A DNA stretch of 8,687 bases from DATAQC01 sp039649175 (GCA_039649175.1 JBBWZS010000198.1:1-8687), one strand, 5' to 3'. Shown: positions 1 through 5,525, counted from the first letter of the stretch. A program made the numbers and translations. Notes: a model not told the origin generated them from the letters alone.

Positions 1-720
1 AGCCACCGAAGCCCCGGCCGCCGGGACGTCCGGTTTGGGAGCCTCGGGCTCGGCGGCTGCGGCCTCGGGCTCGGCGGCCGGGGCTTCGGCGGCCGGGGCT
101 TCGGTGGCTTCGGGGGCCGGAGCTTCGGGCTCGGGCGCCTCGGGCGCCTCGGGCTCGGGCGCCTCGGGGGCATCCTCGGTCGGGGCGTCGGGGCCGCCTC
201 GCTGGTCGATCAGCGCCGCCAGGCCATAGGCCAGGTTGCGGGGAAGGGCGGCCAGCAGGCCGGCGAACTGGCGAAGGGGGGCGGCGAACGCACCGGCGAT
301 CTGGGCCAGCACCACCTCACGGGGTGCCACGTCGGCCAGTGAGCCGGCATCGGCCGCGCTCAGGGCCGTCCGGCCGAGCACGCCGCCCTTCACGATGAGG
401 TTCGGCGCCGTCTTGGCGAAGTCCTTGAGCGCCTTGGCCACCATGACGGCGTCGCCGTCGACGAAGGCCACACCCGTCGGTCCCACCAGCAGCTCGTCGA
501 GACCCTCGAGGCCGAGATCGGCGACAGCCAGGCGGACGAGGGTGTTCTTGTAGATCTTGAAATCGCCCCCGGCCGCCCGCACCGACACGCGCAGCTCGGC
601 CAGCTCGTCGACCTTGAGGCCCCGGTACTCGGTGAGCAGGGTGGCGTTGGCCGAGGAGAGGCGCTCACGCACCTCGTCGACGACGGCGACTTTTTCAGGT
701 CTCGGGTTCTCGATGGCCAT
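1..720 (-). CDS. rplJ: 50S ribosomal protein L10 (3' end outside window)
   Basis: L10 anchors the L7/L12 dimers at the base of the ribosomal stalk, which recruits translation GTPases. The reading frame gives 240 residues without a stop, so the gene runs off the left edge. Residues 1-175 look like a normal L10: an N-terminal rRNA-binding part (TEYRGLKVDEL at 30-40, FKIYKNTLVRLA at 54-65), a central GPTGVAF at 80-86, and a C-terminal helix region for L12 binding (about 135-172). From about residue 176 the protein becomes a Glu/Pro/Ala-rich acidic tail of at least 60 residues, well beyond the usual length of about 165-180. The ATG at 720-718 has a perfect AGGAGG at 734-729, eight bases upstream. 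The preceding gene is rplA and the spacer is a probable L10 leader. Identity is secure; the tail's function is unknown. Confidence 0.95.
   Translation of the reverse strand, partial: MAIENPRPEKVAVVDEVRERLSSANATLLTEYRGLKVDELAELRVSVRAAGGDFKIYKNTLVRLAVADLGLEGLDELLVGPTGVAFVDGDAVMVAKALKDFAKTAPNLIVKGGVLGRTALSAADAGSLADVAPREVVLAQIAGAFAAPLRQFAGLLAALPRNLAYGLAALIDQRGGPDAPTEDAPEAPEPEAPEAPEPEAPAPEATEAPAAEAPAAEPEAAAAEPEAPKPDVPAAGASVA
37..177 (-). repeat. Low-complexity Glu-Pro-Glu-Ala coding repeat in rplJ tail
   Basis: This stretch consists of imperfect 6-, 9- and 15-base units reading GAG-CCC-GAG-GCG-CCC and variants (EPEAP, EAPEAP, APAAEAP) inside the frame of rplJ. The units degenerate toward the left, with GCC-GAG-CCC and GCC-GCC variants. 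It is coding low-complexity DNA, prone to slippage, and not a CRISPR or a dispersed repeat. Confidence 0.75.
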
Positions 721-879
721 GAGGCCGACCTCCTCGTCCGGGCTGTGGCACGGCAGACGAGAAGACCCCGAAAACTGGACTTCACGCCTGGTTGGGTGGG
801 TCCGGATCAGACCCTTATGCGCCGAGCGCGCCGAACGTCTGTGGCGTTGGTGAGTAGGAGAAAGAAACTACTACGTCTT
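721..879 (-). promoter_or_regulatory. Probable L10 leader RNA between rplA and rplJ
   Basis: The 159-base spacer is long for this tightly packed operon and rich in potential structure. Just after the rplA stop the RNA reads AAAGACGUAGUAG, which resembles the start of known L10 leaders, and GUAGUAG (874-868) can pair with CUCCUAC (860-854) with one mismatch. Two short hairpins follow at 829-819 (GCGC/GCGC) and 814-798 (GGGUCU/GGACCC). A 12-bp stem at 767-756 with 738-727 covers the rplJ ribosome binding site. In known bacteria, L10 or the L10-L12 complex binds such a leader to repress rplJL. Assignment to the L10 leader family rests on position and structure; I could not run a covariance model. 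Confidence 0.55.
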
Positions 880-1614
880 TCAGGATGCTTCGGCCAGCTC
901 CTCGTCGAGGGCCTTCAGGCCGTTGGGGTCGATCTTCACGCCCGGGCCCATGGTGGACGACACGGTGATGCCCCGCAGGTACCGCCCCTTGGCCGATGCC
1001 GGCTTGGCCCGCGACAGCTCGTCGAGGACGGCGCGGAAGTTCTCCAGCAGGTCGCGGCGGGCGAAGCTGGCCCGGCCGATGGGCACGTGGATGTTGCCGT
1101 AGCGGTCGGTGCGATATTCGACGCGGCCGCCCTTGAACTCCTTGACGGCCTTGCCCACCTCATCGGTGACCGTTCCCGTCTTGGGGTTCGGCATGAGACC
1201 GCGGGGACCGAGGACGCGTCCGAGCTTGCCCACCTGGGAACGCATCAGGTCGGGGGTGGCGATGGCCACGTCGAAGTCGAGGAAACCGGCAGAGACCCGC
1301 TCGGCCAGGTCGTCACCGCCGACCACCTCGGCACCGGCTTCCCGGGCCTCGGCCGCCGCCGCCCCGTCGGCGAACACGGCCACCCGCACGGTCTTGCCGG
1401 TTCCCGCCGGGAGAGCCACGGTGCCCCGCACGATCTGGTCGGCCTTTCGGGGGTCGACCCCGAGGCGGACGGCCAGCTCGACGGTCTCGTCGAACCGGGC
1501 CGAGGCCAGGCTCTTCACCAGGTCGACGGCCTCGCCGGGACTGTGCAGGTTCTGACCGTCGAAGCGACGGACGGCCTCGGTGTACTTCTTGCCACCCTTG
1601 GTGGTCGTGGTCAT
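880..1614 (-). CDS. rplA: 50S ribosomal protein L1
   Basis: L1 binds 23S rRNA at the mobile L1 stalk beside the E site and, in characterised bacteria, represses its own operon through the mRNA. The protein is 244 residues, close to the usual 230-240. The family signature GKLGRVLGPRGLMPNPKTGT lies at residues 129-148, with KEFKGGRVEYRTD (158-170) and GNIHVPIGR (173-181) following as in other L1 proteins. The ATG at 1614-1612 is preceded by GAAGGAA at 1630-1624. The frame stays open far upstream (to 2634), but that part overlaps rplK and nusG in another frame and does not resemble L1, so the shorter start is correct. It lies 32 bases after rplK, in the same operon. Confidence 0.97.
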   Translation of the reverse strand: MTTTTKGGKKYTEAVRRFDGQNLHSPGEAVDLVKSLASARFDETVELAVRLGVDPRKADQIVRGTVALPAGTGKTVRVAVFADGAAAAEAREAGAEVVGGDDLAERVSAGFLDFDVAIATPDLMRSQVGKLGRVLGPRGLMPNPKTGTVTDEVGKAVKEFKGGRVEYRTDRYGNIHVPIGRASFARRDLLENFRAVLDELSRAKPASAKGRYLRGITVSSTMGPGVKIDPNGLKALDEELAEAS

Positions 1615-1646
1615 GAAATCCGTTTCCTTCTTGTCGCTCGGGCCGT

Positions 1647-2072
1647 CTAGCGGACGGAGATGCCCATGGAACGGGCGGTGCCGACGACCTGCTTCTTGGC
1701 CGCAGCCAGGTCGTTGGCGTTGAGGTCGGGCATCTTGGTGGTGGCGATCTCGGTGACCTGGGCATCGGTGACCGTGCCCGCCGCCTCCCGGCCCGGCAGG
1801 GTCGAGCCCTTGTCGAGGCCGGCGGCGGCCCGGAGGAGCACCGGGGTCGGCGGCGTCTTGGTGATGAACGTGAAGGAGCGGTCCTCGAACACGGTGATCT
1901 CGGCCGGGATGACGGTGCCCCGCTGCGCCTCGGTAGCCGAGTTGTACTGGCGGCAGAACTCCATGATGTTGACGCCGTGGGGGCCGAGTGCCGTCCCCAC
2001 GGGCGGGGCGGGGGTGGCCGCCCCTGCCGGGATCTGGATCCTCACCACCGCGGCGACGCGTCTCTTCGCCAT
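1647..2072 (-). CDS. rplK: 50S ribosomal protein L11
   Basis: L11 binds the GTPase-associated centre of 23S rRNA, takes part in elongation factor and stringent-response (RelA) signalling, and is part of the thiostrepton site. The protein has 141 residues, the normal length. The N-terminal domain has the conserved proline-rich QIPAGAATPAPPVGTALGPH and GVNIMEFCRQYN. The C-terminal RNA-binding domain has the TEIATTKMPDLNA and ARSMGI segments. The ATG at 2072-2070 is preceded by an AGGAGAGGA ribosome binding site. It sits 30 bases downstream of nusG and 32 bases upstream of rplA, the universal nusG-rplK-rplA order. Confidence 0.97.
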   Translation of the reverse strand: MAKRRVAAVVRIQIPAGAATPAPPVGTALGPHGVNIMEFCRQYNSATEAQRGTVIPAEITVFEDRSFTFITKTPPTPVLLRAAAGLDKGSTLPGREAAGTVTDAQVTEIATTKMPDLNANDLAAAKKQVVGTARSMGISVR

Positions 2073-2102
2073 ATGCGTTCCTCTCCTGTTCTGTCGCCGG
2101 CG

Positions 2103-2858
2103 TTAGAGCTTGGCGACCTGACTGAATTCCAGCTCGACGGGGGTCTCCCGTCCGAAGATGTTGACGAGGACCTTGACCTTGAGCTGGTCCTCGTTGATCT
2201 CGGCGATCGAGCCGGAGAAGTCGGCGAACGGGCCTTCCTTCACCCGCACGCTCTCGCCGATCTCGTACATGGGCCGATGCGGGCGCGTCTTCTTGGTGCC
2301 CTCGGTGCCTTCGGGCTGCACCTGGAGGATGCTCTCGACCTCTTTGCGCGACAGGGGCGTGGGCTTGGCGCCCAGGCCCACGAAGCCGGTGACCCCGGGG
2401 GTGTTGCGCACGACCCGCCACGAGTCGTCGTCGAGCTCGCAGCGCACGAGGAGATAGCCGGGGAAGACCTTCTTCTGGACGGTGACCTTCTTGCCACCCT
2501 TGAACTCGATGACATCCTCCATGGGGATGACGCACTCGAAGATGCGGTCTTCCATGTTCATGGAGGCGATCCGGCTCTGCAGGTTGGACTTCACCTTGTT
2601 CTCGTAGCCGGCGTAGGTGTGCACGACGTACCACGAGCCGGGTCGGTCGTAGGGGCTCTCGACGACCGTCTCTTCGAGCTCGTCGTCCTCGTCGTCGACC
2701 AGGAGGCTGCCGTCGTCGGCTCCGGCGTCGGGCCCCTGGGCGTCAGGGACACCAGAGGCGAGCAGCTCGTCCTCGGTGAGGGGGACAGGCTCGCTGACGT
2801 CGGTCTGGGTGGTCTGGGTGGTCTGGTCGGACGTGGGACCGTCTCCGATGTCGGACAT
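2103..2858 (-). CDS. nusG: Transcription termination/antitermination factor NusG
   Basis: NusG binds RNA polymerase at the clamp/protrusion and modulates pausing, termination and coupling to the ribosome. The protein is 251 residues. Residues 1-73 are an acidic, Thr/Asp/Glu-rich disordered extension of the kind common in actinobacterial NusG. The NGN domain starts at SWYVVHTYAGYENKVK (75-90) and includes FPGYLLVRCELDD (132-144) and TPGVTGFVG (153-161). The KOW domain is about 198-251 with VRVKEGPFADFSGSIAEI (204-221). The ATG at 2858-2856 shares one base with the TGA of secE (TGATG), and there is no clear ribosome binding site, so translation is probably coupled to secE. An in-frame ATG at 2984 lies inside secE and gives a non-homologous leader, so it was rejected. 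Confidence 0.96.
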   Translation of the reverse strand: MSDIGDGPTSDQTTQTTQTDVSEPVPLTEDELLASGVPDAQGPDAGADDGSLLVDDEDDELEETVVESPYDRPGSWYVVHTYAGYENKVKSNLQSRIASMNMEDRIFECVIPMEDVIEFKGGKKVTVQKKVFPGYLLVRCELDDDSWRVVRNTPGVTGFVGLGAKPTPLSRKEVESILQVQPEGTEGTKKTRPHRPMYEIGESVRVKEGPFADFSGSIAEINEDQLKVKVLVNIFGRETPVELEFSQVAKL

Positions 2859-3166
2859 CACTTGAACAGGATGATGACGAATTTGCCGAACACGTAGTCG
2901 AGGCCGAAGATCATCCCGGTCAGCAGGACCAGGGCCACGAAGACGACGATCGAGTAGTTGGTGACCTTCGCCCGGGTCGGCCACGCCACCTTGCGCAGCT
3001 CGGCGCGGACCTGGCGGCCGAACTCAGCGGCACCGACCCGCTCTTTCTGGGGGCGGGGCGCGGGGCGAGGGCGCGTCTGGGTGTCCTTGCGCGCCGCCGG
3101 GGCGCCGTCGGCGTCAACCTGGCCTTGGCGCTGCATCATGCGCTTCATCTGTCGGTTCGCAGCCAC
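2858..3166 (-). CDS. secE: Preprotein translocase subunit SecE
   Basis: SecE is the small essential clamp of the SecYEG channel in the cytoplasmic membrane. The protein is 102 residues. A basic, disordered N-terminus (about 1-45) is followed by the amphipathic SecE signature EFGRQVRAELRKVAWPTRAK (48-67) and one membrane span (about 70-95, starting YSIVVFVALVLLTGMIFGL). Single-span SecE is the usual form outside the enterobacteria. The GTG at 3166-3164 gives the full product; GAAAGGG lies rather far upstream. An ATG at 3148 is an alternative that would remove six residues but has no ribosome binding site. The gene lies 26 bases after tRNA-Trp and overlaps nusG by one base. Confidence 0.95.
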   Translation of the reverse strand: MAANRQMKRMMQRQGQVDADGAPAARKDTQTRPRPAPRPQKERVGAAEFGRQVRAELRKVAWPTRAKVTNYSIVVFVALVLLTGMIFGLDYVFGKFVIILFK

Positions 3167-3192
3167 GTTCGTAGAAACCCTTTCGAGGCCAG

Positions 3193-3265
3193 CAGGGCAG
3201 GAGGGACTCGAACCCCCAACCGCCGGTTTTGGAGACCGGTGCTCTACCAGTTGAGCTACTGCCCT
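3193..3265 (-). tRNA. tRNA-Trp (anticodon CCA)
   Basis: A complete 73-base cloverleaf: acceptor AGGGCAG pairs with CTGCCCT, the D arm is GCTC...GAGC, and the anticodon stem CCGGT/ACCGG closes the loop CTCCAAA with anticodon CCA at 3232-3230. The T arm loop is TTCGAGT. Discriminator G73 is the bacterial tryptophan identity base. The 3' CCA is not encoded. It lies directly upstream of secE and is probably cotranscribed with it, as in many bacteria. Confidence 0.96.
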
Positions 3266-3280
3266 ATGGGGGTCCCACCG

Positions 3281-3286
3281 AGGATA
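3281..3286 (-). promoter_or_regulatory. Candidate -10 element for tRNA-Trp-secE-nusG
   Basis: On the minus strand TATCCT, preceded directly by TG, fits the actinobacterial TAnnnT pattern and lies 15 bases before the first base of mature tRNA-Trp. That would start a transcript with a leader of about 8 bases. It sits in a locally AT-rich patch with GGGAAAAACC upstream. No convincing -35 hexamer is visible, so this rests on position and the -10 match only. Confidence 0.35.
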
Positions 3287-3322
3287 CAGGTTTTTCCCGG
3301 CGGCTTCGCCGGCAGGGCTGGG

Positions 3323-3727
3323 TCAGCTGGCCAGGCTCAGGTGGCGGTGACGGCGGTGGCGGGTGGCCAGCACGATGGCCCCCGCGGCTCCGGCGGCGGT
3401 GGCTGCGGCGATGCCGCCCACGTATGCGGCCCGGCGCCCGGTGAGCAGGTGGTGCATGGCCTGGCGCTCGCCGGCGGCCCCGAGGGTGGCGAAGATGTCG
3501 GGTAGCAGGCCGGGAGCAGGCTCGATGACCTCGGTGCGCAGCTGGTGGAGCGCCCGCAGCACCTTGCGGTACTGGGCCAGCTCGGCCTGGCAGCGCAGGC
3601 AGGTCTCGACGTGGCGACGGATGTTCATGTCGGCCACGTCACCGCCGTCGACGATGCCCGGCAGGGCATCGGCCACGGACGCGCAGGTCACCATCTCGTC
3701 GGTCTGGGGCCTTCGGCTAGACCGCAT
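3323..3727 (-). CDS. Zinc-binding membrane anti-sigma factor (ZAS family)
   Basis: The gene probably encodes the cognate inhibitor of the sigma factor immediately upstream. The protein is 134 residues. Residues 1-65 resemble a ZAS anti-sigma domain: C15, then H39-x3-C43-x2-C46, the same type and nearly the same spacing as the zinc ligands known in RsrA-like proteins. One Ala/Gly-rich membrane span covers about 101-122, followed by a short His/Arg-rich tail (RHRRHRH) on the outer side if the sigma-binding domain is cytoplasmic. The ATG at 3727 has GGAGAGGAG 7 bases upstream; an ATG at 3694 has none. The start overlaps the sigma gene by 11 bases, implying translational coupling and fixed stoichiometry. 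ZAS membership is seen directly; partnership with the sigma factor is inferred from the arrangement. The inducing signal is unknown. Confidence 0.85.
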   Translation of the reverse strand: MRSSRRPQTDEMVTCASVADALPGIVDGGDVADMNIRRHVETCLRCQAELAQYRKVLRALHQLRTEVIEPAPGLLPDIFATLGAAGERQAMHHLLTGRRAAYVGGIAAATAAGAAGAIVLATRHRRHRHLSLAS

Positions 3728-4292
3728 GGGCGTGCTCCTCTCCGGGCAGGGGAAACAAGCGTTCCCGCAGCTTGCGTCGGGCCCGGTGGAGCCGGACCTT
3801 GGCCGCCTCCTGGGAGATCCCCAGCTCGGCGGCGATGGCCTCGTGGGGGAGGTCGTAGATGTCGCGCAGCACGACCACGGCCCGCAGGCGAGGAGGCAGC
3901 TCGGCCAGGGCGGCGGTCATCCGGTCGCGGACGTAGCCGGCTTCGGCCATGACCTCGGGGTCGACCTCGGGCCGGGTGTCGGCGACCGGCTCGTCCGCCG
4001 AGAGCTCGTCATGGCTCGACCGGCTGCGGCGGGAGAGCAGGGTCGACGCGCAGTTGGCGGTGATGCGGTACATCCAGGTGGAGAACCGGGCGTCGCCGCG
4101 GAAGTGCTTGATCCCGCGGAAGGCCTTCAGGTAGGCGTCCTGGACGACGTCGCGGGCATCTTCCTCGTCGGCGGTGAGGCGGAAGGCGAGGGTGAAGGCC
4201 GCCGCGTAGGTCAGGCGGACGAGCTGGTCGAAGGCGTTCCTGTCGCCGTTCTTCGCCGCCGCCACCAATTCGGCCTCCTCGGTCGGGACCAT
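3717..4292 (-). CDS. ECF RNA polymerase sigma factor (sigma-70 family)
   Basis: An alternative sigma factor that should direct RNA polymerase to promoters with a GGAAC-like -35. From the ATG at 4292 it is 191 residues. Region 2 spans about 19-90, with TADEEDARDVVQDAYLKAF (40-58, core-polymerase contact) and FRGDARFSTWMYRITAN (64-80). A variable acidic linker covers about 91-122. Region 4 spans about 125-180, with LPPRLRAVVVLRDIYDLPHE (132-151) and the DNA-binding helix-turn-helix EAIAAELGISQEAAKVRLHR (151-170). The sequence looks nearer to SigE/RpoE-like ECF factors than to SigR. It is followed by its anti-sigma gene with an 11-base overlap. The start is uncertain: the frame stays open upstream with coding-like acidic codons to a CTG that overlaps the rpmG stop (4436), and a TTG at 4307 and a GTG at 4472 also exist. 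AAAGGA precedes the ATG but only 3 bases away. Confidence 0.9.
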   Translation of the reverse strand: MVPTEEAELVAAAKNGDRNAFDQLVRLTYAAAFTLAFRLTADEEDARDVVQDAYLKAFRGIKHFRGDARFSTWMYRITANCASTLLSRRSRSSHDELSADEPVADTRPEVDPEVMAEAGYVRDRMTAALAELPPRLRAVVVLRDIYDLPHEAIAAELGISQEAAKVRLHRARRKLRERLFPLPGEEHAHAV

Positions 4293-4432
4293 CGGTCCTT
4301 TGACCAAAACAAAACCCGAGAAGTTACCGACGTCGTCCTGAGGCTCGTCGTCGCCCTCGCCGGCAGGGGTGGCCGCCGCCTCCTCCTGCTCGTCACCCGA
4401 GGTCGTGGCCTCGCCGGGATCGGTCTCGTCGC

Positions 4433-4597
4433 TCAGCGGGTCTCCCGGTGGACGGTGTGCACCCGGTCCCACCGGCAGTACTTGCGGATCTCGAGCCGCT
4501 CCCGGTCGTTCTGACGGTTCTTCATGGTGATGTAGTTGCGGCGCTTGCACTGCTCGCACGCCAACGTCACCTTGACTCGCTTCTCGCCCTTGGCCAC
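4433..4597 (-). CDS. rpmG: 50S ribosomal protein L33 (zinc-ribbon type, fourth Cys replaced)
   Basis: A small protein of the large ribosomal subunit near the E site. It has 54 residues, normal for L33. The sequence VTLACEQCKRRNYITMKNR (10-28) and the RETR C-terminus are typical of bacterial L33. The first zinc pair is C14 and C17; of the second pair C41 is present, but the residue expected to be Cys at 44 is Asp (YCRWDR where most have YCPxCx). The GTG at 4597-4595 has AGGGAG at 4611-4606, 8 bases upstream. The gene follows tRNA-Thr and tRNA-Met, as in other Actinobacteria, and leads into the sigma gene. Confidence 0.93.
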   Translation of the reverse strand: MAKGEKRVKVTLACEQCKRRNYITMKNRQNDRERLEIRKYCRWDRVHTVHRETR

Positions 4598-4625
4598 TCG
4601 TGTCGCTCCCTGTCGGTCTGTGCCA

Positions 4626-4631
4626 ACTGTA
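4626..4631 (-). promoter_or_regulatory. Candidate -10 element for rpmG
   Basis: TACAGT on the minus strand fits TAnnnT and lies 28 bases before the GTG of rpmG, leaving room for a leader of about 20 bases containing the AGGGAG ribosome binding site. No -35 match is evident. The gene may equally be read from the upstream tRNA promoters. Confidence 0.3.
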
Positions 4632-4646
4632 CGGGGTCTGGCCCGC

Positions 4647-4663
4647 GCCCGCCTACCGCGGGC
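4647..4663 (-). terminator. GC stem-loop just after tRNA-Met
   Basis: One base after the encoded CCA of tRNA-Met the RNA reads GCCCGC-GGUAG-GCGGGC, a perfect 6-bp stem with a 5-base loop. A second copy of the 3' arm (4646-4641) could pair instead. There is no U tract, so it may be a weak terminator, a 3'-end processing structure or an attenuator ahead of rpmG. Confidence 0.4.
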
Positions 4664-4664
4664 T

Positions 4665-4740
4665 TGGTAGCGGCGGGCGGACTCGAACCGCCGACAACTC
4701 GATTATGAGCCGAGTGCTCTGCCAACTGAGCTACGCCGCC
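4665..4740 (-). tRNA. tRNA-Met (anticodon CAT, elongator type)
   Basis: Acceptor GGCGGCG pairs with CGCCGCT (first pair G-U), anticodon stem CTCGG/TCGAG, loop CTCATAA with CAT at 4707-4705, and T loop TTCGAGT. Discriminator A73 is followed by an encoded CCA (4667-4665), unlike the other three tRNAs here. The paired first position and lack of the three G-C pairs typical of initiator anticodon stems make it an elongator. A lysidine-modified tRNA-Ile2 also carries a CAT gene anticodon and cannot be excluded by eye, but neighbours tRNA-Thr and rpmG match the elongator Met gene of other Actinobacteria. Confidence 0.92.
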
Positions 4741-4787
4741 AGGCGTGACCGTTCCATTGTGCCTGCTGTGGAGAGGTTCGTCTGGCG

Positions 4788-4860
4788 AGCCCCCTATCGG
4801 AATCGAACCGATGACACCAGCCTTACCATGGCTGTGCTCTACCGACTGAGCTAAGGGGGC
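4788..4860 (-). tRNA. tRNA-Thr (anticodon GGT)
   Basis: Complete 73-base cloverleaf: acceptor GCCCCCT/AGGGGGC, anticodon stem CAGCC/GGCTG around loop ATGGTAA with anticodon GGT at 4827-4825, T loop TTCGATT, discriminator T. No CCA is encoded. It is the first of the pair tRNA-Thr/tRNA-Met, 47 bases apart. Confidence 0.96.
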
Positions 4861-4874
4861 GGCGGGGCCTCCCG

Positions 4875-4880
4875 ATGATA
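4875..4880 (-). promoter_or_regulatory. Candidate -10 element for tRNA-Thr/tRNA-Met
   Basis: TATCAT on the minus strand matches TATAAT at five of six positions and sits 14 bases upstream of the mature tRNA-Thr 5' end, a suitable distance for a short tRNA leader. The surroundings are GC-rich, so the AT patch stands out. A -35 hexamer is not recognisable. Confidence 0.45.
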
Positions 4881-4908
4881 GTCGGGGTGCCGGGCCCGCC
4901 GGCCCGGG

Positions 4909-4914
4909 TAGGGT
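4909..4914 (+). promoter_or_regulatory. Candidate -10 for a leaderless GNAT transcript
   Basis: TAGGGT (TAnnnT) ends 7 bases before the GTG at 4922, the spacing expected if transcription begins at the start codon. No clear -35 is seen. Confidence 0.3.
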
Positions 4915-4921
4915 CGGGTTG

Positions 4922-5413
4922 GTGGAGGTCGAGGTGCGCCTCGCTCATGACGGCGACGCCGAGGCCACCAGGTCGATCTACAACGCCGAGGTGATCGGCT
5001 CGACGGTCACCTTCGACCTGGTCCCGCGCAGCCTCGACGACCAGCGCACCTGGCTCGAGCTCCACGCCGGGGCCCACCCGGCCATCGTGGCCGTCGTCGA
5101 CGGGGAAGTCGTCGGCTTCGGGTCCCTCAGCCCCTACCGGAGCCGGCCGGCGTACGCGACCTCGGTGGAGGATTCGGTGTACGTCCGGGCCGACCGGCGG
5201 GGGCTGGGCTGCGGTCGGGCGCTTCTCGGTGAGCTGGTCACCCTGGCCACCGCCCACGGCTTCCACACCGTGATGGCCAGGATCGTCGACGGCCACGAGG
5301 CGTCCATCGCCCTGCACCGATCGTGCGGGTTCGACCTCGTCGGTGTGGAGCGCGAGATCGGCCGCAAGCTCGGACGGTGGCTCGACGTCGCCCTCATGCA
5401 ACGCATGCTGTGA
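4922..5413 (+). CDS. GNAT N-acetyltransferase, phosphinothricin/methionine-sulfoximine type
   Basis: A cytoplasmic acetyl-CoA-dependent N-acetyltransferase whose closest recognisable relatives acetylate phosphinothricin, methionine sulfoximine or similar amino acids; the real substrate is not known. From the GTG at 4922 it has 163 residues, the usual size. The N-terminal VRLAHDGDAEATRSIYNAEV (5-24) matches this family's first strand and helix. DSVYVRADRRGLGCGRALL (84-102) is the acetyl-CoA-binding strand and P-loop-like motif, and ASIALHRSCGF (127-137) is the last conserved segment. Possible starts are TTG 4919, GTG 4922 and GTG 4934. I chose 4922 because a TAGGGT -10-like element ends 7 bases before it, as in leaderless genes; 4934 has GGAGG five bases upstream and is a fair alternative. 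It is a lone plus-strand gene between minus-strand tRNAs, ending 19 bases from tRNA-Tyr. Confidence 0.87.
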   Translation: MEVEVRLAHDGDAEATRSIYNAEVIGSTVTFDLVPRSLDDQRTWLELHAGAHPAIVAVVDGEVVGFGSLSPYRSRPAYATSVEDSVYVRADRRGLGCGRALLGELVTLATAHGFHTVMARIVDGHEASIALHRSCGFDLVGVEREIGRKLGRWLDVALMQRML

Positions 5414-5432
5414 CCGCGGGGCCACGGAGCGG

Positions 5433-5514
<82 letters not shown>

Positions 5515-5525
5515 GTCCGGGAGGC

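Noticed and set aside
37..177. Short direct repeats suggestive of a CRISPR or minisatellite
   Set aside because: Unit lengths are multiples of three, there are no spacers, and the repeat stays in the rplJ reading frame as a Glu/Pro/Ala tail.
745..1650. Open plus-strand frame of 301 codons opposite rplA and its flanks
   Set aside because: It is the mirror of rplA in GC-rich DNA, has no family resemblance, and crosses the rplJ leader and the rplK-rplA gap.
1615..2634. Upstream extension of the rplA frame through rplK and nusG (total 584 codons)
   Set aside because: The extension is a Gly/Arg/Pro-rich out-of-frame shadow of two certain genes; L1 homology begins at 1614, which has its own ribosome binding site.
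1977..2897. Open plus-strand frame of 306 codons opposite nusG
   Set aside because: Antisense shadow of nusG and rplK; the composition is an artefact of GC-rich codons.
3291..3313. T-run next to a GC hairpin (CCGGCGGCTTCGCCGG) as an intrinsic terminator
   Set aside because: The T run is on the wrong side: in the minus-strand transcript the hairpin is followed by AAAAA, and no plus-strand gene ends here.
3363..4514. Open plus-strand frame of 383 codons opposite the sigma and anti-sigma genes
   Set aside because: Antisense shadow; the minus-strand products have clear domain motifs and overlapping starts and stops, and the plus frame has none.
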